Assembly (NCBI RefSeq): GCF_900110955.1
Contig: NZ_FOFR01000036.1
Span: 1-46,498, forward strand
DNA: 46,498 nt
Reading direction: 5' to 3'
From: Lentzea xinjiangensis
GTDB taxonomy: Bacteria > Actinomycetota > Actinomycetes > Mycobacteriales > Pseudonocardiaceae
Positions 44,101-46,498 of this stretch are shown one piece after another; within the stretch, counting starts at the first letter, position 1, and each line of letters opens with the position of its first letter. The notes under the pieces were generated by a model. That model ran no database searches, was not told the origin of the DNA, and saw nothing but the letters and a program-made list of their open reading frames with translations. The position numbers and the translations under genes were made by a program.

Positions 44101-45760
44101 GCAGCTCTGTCGCCGCAGCGCGAAGCCCGTCCTCGTCACTGGCCGAGAGCGGCACCAGGTGCGACCCGCCCGTGCCTGTTTCTTGAAGGACGACGTGGCA
44201 GTTGGTACCGCCGAAACCGAAGGCGCTCACCCCGGCGAGCCCGGGACGGTTCCGCCGTGGCCACGGCGTGCGTTCCGAAGCGACCCGCAACCGCAGGCTG
44301 TCGAAGTCGATGTGCGGGTTCGGGGTCTCGAAGTGCAAGCTCGCCGGGATGGAACGGTTGCACAGTGACAGGACGGTTTTGATGAAGCCCGCCATTCCCG
44401 CGGCCGCTTCGAGGTGACCGATGTTGGTCTTCGCCGAGCCGAGCACCAGTGGACGGTCGGCCGGGCGCCCTGCCCCGAGCACCGTACCCAGCGCTCCCGC
44501 CTCGATCGGGTCGCCGAGCATCGTCCCGGTGCCGTGCGCCTCGACGTAGTCGACGTGCGCGGGGTCGATCCCGGCGTTGGCGTAGGCGTCGCGCAAGACA
44601 TCCACCTGCGCGGCCGGACTGGGTGCGGTCATGCCGTTGCTGAAGCCGTCGTTGTTGATCGCACTGCCCCGGATGACGCAGTAGACGGGATTGCCGTCGG
44701 CCAGTGCGCGGGACAACGGTTTGAGCACCACCACGCCACCGCCCTCACCCCGCACGTACCCGTTCGCCCTGCTGTCGAACGCCTTGCACCGCCCATCCGG
44801 CGCCATCGCGCCGAACCGCTCCATCGCCACCATGCTGTCCAGCGCGAGGATCAGGTTGACCCCGCCGACCAGTGCGAGAGACGACTCGCCGAGCAGGAGG
44901 CTCTGCCGTGCCTGGTGGATGGCGACCAACGCGGACGAACAAGCGGTGTTCAGGGTGATGGCGGGTCCCCGCAGCCCGAGGAAGTAGGAGACCCTGGCGG
45001 GGATGATGCTGAGGTCCTGACCCGTCGCGGTGTGCTGAGTGATCCCAGCGATGTCACCCGCGGCCAACTGGGCGTAGTCGTGCCACATGGCTCCGAAGAA
45101 AACGGCGGTCCGGGTGTCCCGGAGGCTGTGGGGCGCGATACCCGCGTCGTCGAGGGCCTCCCACGACAGTTCCATCGCCAGCCGCTGCTGCGGGTCCATC
45201 TCGGCCGCCTCACGCGGCGAGATGCCGAAGAACTGCGGATCGAAACCATCGACCTGGTCCAGAAAACCACCACGCCAGCCGTCGGCACGGCCGTCCACCG
45301 CAGAGGTCTCGACCTGAGCTGTGTCGGCGTGCCAACGCCGCGGCGGCGCGCTGGTGATGGCGTCCACCCCGTTCGACAGCAGCGACCAGTAGGCGTCGAG
45401 GTCACCGGCCCCTGGGAACCGGCAGGACATGCCGACAACGGCGATGGGGTCGTCGGTGCTGATGCCGCGCGTGGTCGGAGCCGGAGCCGGGCGCGGCTCC
45501 TCAGGCTGCACCGCGCCGCTCACCGCCTGGGCAAGTGATCTGATGGTGGGGTTTTCCCACATCATCGTGGGTCGAAGTTGCCTGCCTAGTTCGGCCTCGA
45601 GTTCCGCCAAAAGGCGGACCAAGCGCACCGAATCGAGCTGGTATCGATTGAACCGTTCGTCCACGTCGACAAAGCGAGCAGGAGTGCCTGTGAGCTCCGA
45701 AAGACGTTCCTTGAGCCACTCTTCGACCGCAGTGGCGGAAAATTTCAAGTCGAACGACAT
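41186..45760 (-). CDS. PKS module: ACP-KS-AT-AT-ACP (tandem acyltransferases)
   Basis: 1524 residues from ATG 45760 behind AAGGAAG. Domains: ACP (10-85, Ser44 in LDSVR); KS (105-530) with Cys274 (TACSSA), His409 (AHGTGT) and His449 (NIGHLEA); AT1 (about 620-925) with FLFAGQGSQW, GQSLGE Ser710 and YASH, which predicts methylmalonyl; AT2 (about 1035-1345) with FPGHGAAW, GQSMGE Ser1136 and the unusual VAGH at the specificity site; ACP (about 1430-1505, GMTSLM, Ser1463). No KR, DH or ER, so a beta-keto group is left. The N-terminal ACP probably receives the starter, perhaps from the FAAL. The two ATs may differ in extender, or one may acylate the other ACP. First gene of the operon. Confidence 0.92.
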   Translation of the reverse strand: MSFDLKFSATAVEEWLKERLSELTGTPARFVDVDERFNRYQLDSVRLVRLLAELEAELGRQLRPTMMWENPTIRSLAQAVSGAVQPEEPRPAPAPTTRGISTDDPIAVVGMSCRFPGAGDLDAYWSLLSNGVDAITSAPPRRWHADTAQVETSAVDGRADGWRGGFLDQVDGFDPQFFGISPREAAEMDPQQRLAMELSWEALDDAGIAPHSLRDTRTAVFFGAMWHDYAQLAAGDIAGITQHTATGQDLSIIPARVSYFLGLRGPAITLNTACSSALVAIHQARQSLLLGESSLALVGGVNLILALDSMVAMERFGAMAPDGRCKAFDSRANGYVRGEGGGVVVLKPLSRALADGNPVYCVIRGSAINNDGFSNGMTAPSPAAQVDVLRDAYANAGIDPAHVDYVEAHGTGTMLGDPIEAGALGTVLGAGRPADRPLVLGSAKTNIGHLEAAAGMAGFIKTVLSLCNRSIPASLHFETPNPHIDFDSLRLRVASERTPWPRRNRPGLAGVSAFGFGGTNCHVVLQETGTGGSHLVPLSASDEDGLRAAATELLAACGRSGATMPALRSDAVARGVGERRRLAITAEDHADLARRLTAHLDGHPLPGTVAGLVEADRGKPVFLFAGQGSQWLGMGRDLLSEPAFLASLQRCDRAMRSYLDVSVLDVLLADDPAWLEDLRLVQPAIFAVQVALAALWRSWGVHPGAVVGQSLGEIAAAHVAGCLSLEDAVRIVCIRSTIVHGAASGSGTMAVIELPAEQVRRLIATRADEISIAVSSGPAATVISGAADAMQDLSSELGRSGITLRPIQVDYASHSPQMDPLLPELRSALSGVRPHLGVIPFYSTVAGRLLAGNELDADYWCDNLREPVLFAEVVRLLVAEGHREFIDVNPHPLLVHNVTQCLAEAGREGHVLPSARRAEPSRPVLLDSLGHLYCQGQDVNWSRVHSRAGREPGEHRHALDGQGQEPVVLPLSAHTPVALTKGAAELAEVVRTAADLGDIGYTAARRSSHARRLAVVGASRTELADALERAAERPLAPTWKKPSVVFVFPGHGAAWSGMGLELAATEPVFRDALEDCDAAIRRISGFSVLEFLRRESGKADIALIEEVQPALFAMEVALTALWRSWGVEPDAVVGQSMGEIAAAHAAGALSLDDAALVICRRSALLASIRGQGAMALVELGLQEARELVSRWDGRIEIAASNSPSSTLLAGNPEAVEEVLSELERTKVFARRMVVDVAGHSSQVEPLLGELRAGLRGVWPSATSVPFCSSVTGTMRAGEELGTSYWLRNLREPVMFGPAVALLAEQGHQVFLEISPHAVLGPAIDATLHSVGVTATTIARAHKKRGERTGLLEAVAALYTSGCEIDWDRVQPVGGRTVPLPTYPWQRERYWLDRAPAVRREITSAVDDRSYPEPEEVVHQEAAGSADDGAAFEDRLANRVAWVLRLRQDEIQRDVQLSKLGMTSLMAMELRNLVLRDLTVALPVSRVLRADGISALAAEAQALVDTGQTAPGAATVVGAMDLMEL

Positions 45761-46258
45761 CGCTTGCTTCCTTAGCTCTCGATGAGTCGCAGACACTTCC
45801 CCACGTGATCCACACTGGAAGTGGATCACGGTCCAGTCAACGAACCGTCCCGAGGACCGGAACGCGGCAGTGCGATTCACGACATCGTTCCGACCGACCG
45901 TGAGCGCGACTGGCAGTTCCGCCGAAACCGCGTCCTCGACCAGACCCTGCACACAGTCATCTGACAAAAGAGGCGATCTCCGGGTAAGCAGTCGTCTTCA
46001 GACGGGACGGAGGCCGGCGACGTGCGCTGACGGACGCAGAGTTCACCAGATGGTTGTGAGGTGGAATTCGATCGCGCCGGGTCACGAAGAGCTTTCGCGC
46101 GATCTCGTCGTTTGAGCACCGCGATGATTGGGCTTGCCGATCGATGTTCACCTGATGCCAGAAGGGAGCCGCTACCGACCTAAAGGTTGTCCCGTAATGA
46201 TCAAGAGTTTTGGCGGGGCAAGGGGGTGACAGCGGTGTCGCCTGCGGCCGGTGGTCGT
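45761..46258. other. Upstream region of the PKS operon and IS flank
   Basis: About 500 bp. It holds the inverted repeat at 45804-45830 and no supported gene. The part from about 46190 begins the IS5-type element (GGTTGTCCCGTAATGATC near its border). Confidence 0.4.
45804..45830. promoter_or_regulatory. Inverted repeat upstream of the PKS start, operator candidate
   Basis: CGTGATCCAC and GTGGATCACG are exact reverse complements separated by seven bases (ACTGGAA). The centre is about 57 bp upstream of the PKS start codon, a common position for TetR- or LuxR-type operators. No regulator gene is close by, and both regulator genes seen in the window are broken. Confidence 0.5.
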
Positions 46259-46498
46259 TCAGCCGGTCATGGCCAGGTTGCGCATCTGGGCGATGCCTCG
46301 GGTGGCGTGCCAGACGCCGTCGCGTTTGCGGCGGCAGTTGCGCAGGATGTTCCAGGACTTCATGTGTGCCAAGGCGTGCTCGACTCGTGCGCGGATGCTC
46401 TTGTGGACGGTGTTGAGGTCTTGTTTCCATTGCGGCAGCGGCGGTTGGTCCTTGCGGGGTTTGCGGTAGGGCATGATCACCTCGGGGTTGCCCTGGTA
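46259..46498 (-). CDS. IS5-type transposase, C-terminal part (runs off the window)
   Basis: The frame enters from the right edge as YQGNPEVIMPYRKPRKDQPPLPQWKQDLN. It continues IRARVEHALAHMKSWNILRNCRRKRDGVWHATRGIAQMRNLAMTG to the stop at 46259. This is the DDE domain end of IS5-group elements, with the final catalytic Glu in RVEHA. The N-terminus lies beyond the window. It bounds the PKS operon on its promoter side. Confidence 0.85.
   Translation of the reverse strand, partial: YQGNPEVIMPYRKPRKDQPPLPQWKQDLNTVHKSIRARVEHALAHMKSWNILRNCRRKRDGVWHATRGIAQMRNLAMTG

Noticed and set aside
1..46498. CRISPR arrays, rRNA or riboswitches
   Set aside because: No regularly spaced repeats, no rRNA signatures and no riboswitch fold recognised on either strand.

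Overview
The window is GC-rich actinobacterial DNA. High GC at third codon positions, GTG starts, GTGA/ATGA stop-start overlaps and the gene families all fit an actinomycete, and I would guess Pseudonocardiales. It is accessory DNA: one integrative-element module, then a heavily IS-scarred natural-product region. There is no rRNA, no CRISPR array and no tRNA that I can recognise.

Layout. (1) 1-5460: a cut-off IS3-type transposase, then five overlapping plus-strand genes (methylase-like protein, N4/N6 DNA methyltransferase, C5 DNA methyltransferase with a scrambled middle, AbrB-like protein, tyrosine recombinase), a LexA-type SOS box and two small unknown genes. (2) 5692-15574: a broken glycosyltransferase, then a minus-strand operon read from 15574 down to 6584. 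It holds an AT-ACP protein, a giant FabL-type enoyl reductase-KS-CLF-KR-DH iterative synthase, a 69-codon ORF, a KS stub and a salicylate synthase. (3) 16448-17470: a dead LAL-type regulator and an IS scar. (4) 18255-23746: a carbohydrate cassette of a GDP-mannose-hydrolase-like Nudix enzyme and, divergently, a GDP-mannose 3,5-epimerase-like protein, an aldonolactone oxidase, a xylose-isomerase-like TIM barrel, a RhaM-type mutarotase and an L-galactose/L-fucose dehydrogenase-like aldo/keto reductase. (5) 23780-26583: remnants of a regulator, transposases and a P450. (6) 30884-26697: four genes joined by 4-nt overlaps (fatty acyl-AMP ligase, ACP, P450, Ser-type KASIII-like protein). (7) 30960-33260: IS scars and the 5' end of a second salicylate synthase gene. 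(8) 45760-33592: a five-gene operon of ACP-KS-AT-AT-ACP PKS, C-A(Gly)-PCP NRPS, Cys-type thioesterase/cyclase, flavin/Fe-S dienoyl-reductase-like enzyme and P450. (9) An IS5-type transposase runs off the right edge.

How it may work. The PKS carries no ketoreductase and the NRPS carries an intact glycine code (DILQLGLIWK). A beta-ketoacyl-glycine thioester is therefore the expected intermediate, and the Cys-nucleophile alpha/beta hydrolase could release it, possibly as a tetramic acid. The acyl-AMP ligase and ACP would supply the starter, and the P450s and flavoenzyme would tailor. The fully reducing iterative synthase and salicylate synthase form a second scaffold-building operon. The most striking part is the sugar cassette. 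Its enzymes line up as GDP-mannose to a GDP-L-hexose, to a free L-hexose, to an aldonolactone, to L-ascorbate or an ascorbate-like reductone. That would be a clustered bacterial counterpart of the plant vitamin C route. This ordering is inference from families and motifs, not from any measured activity.
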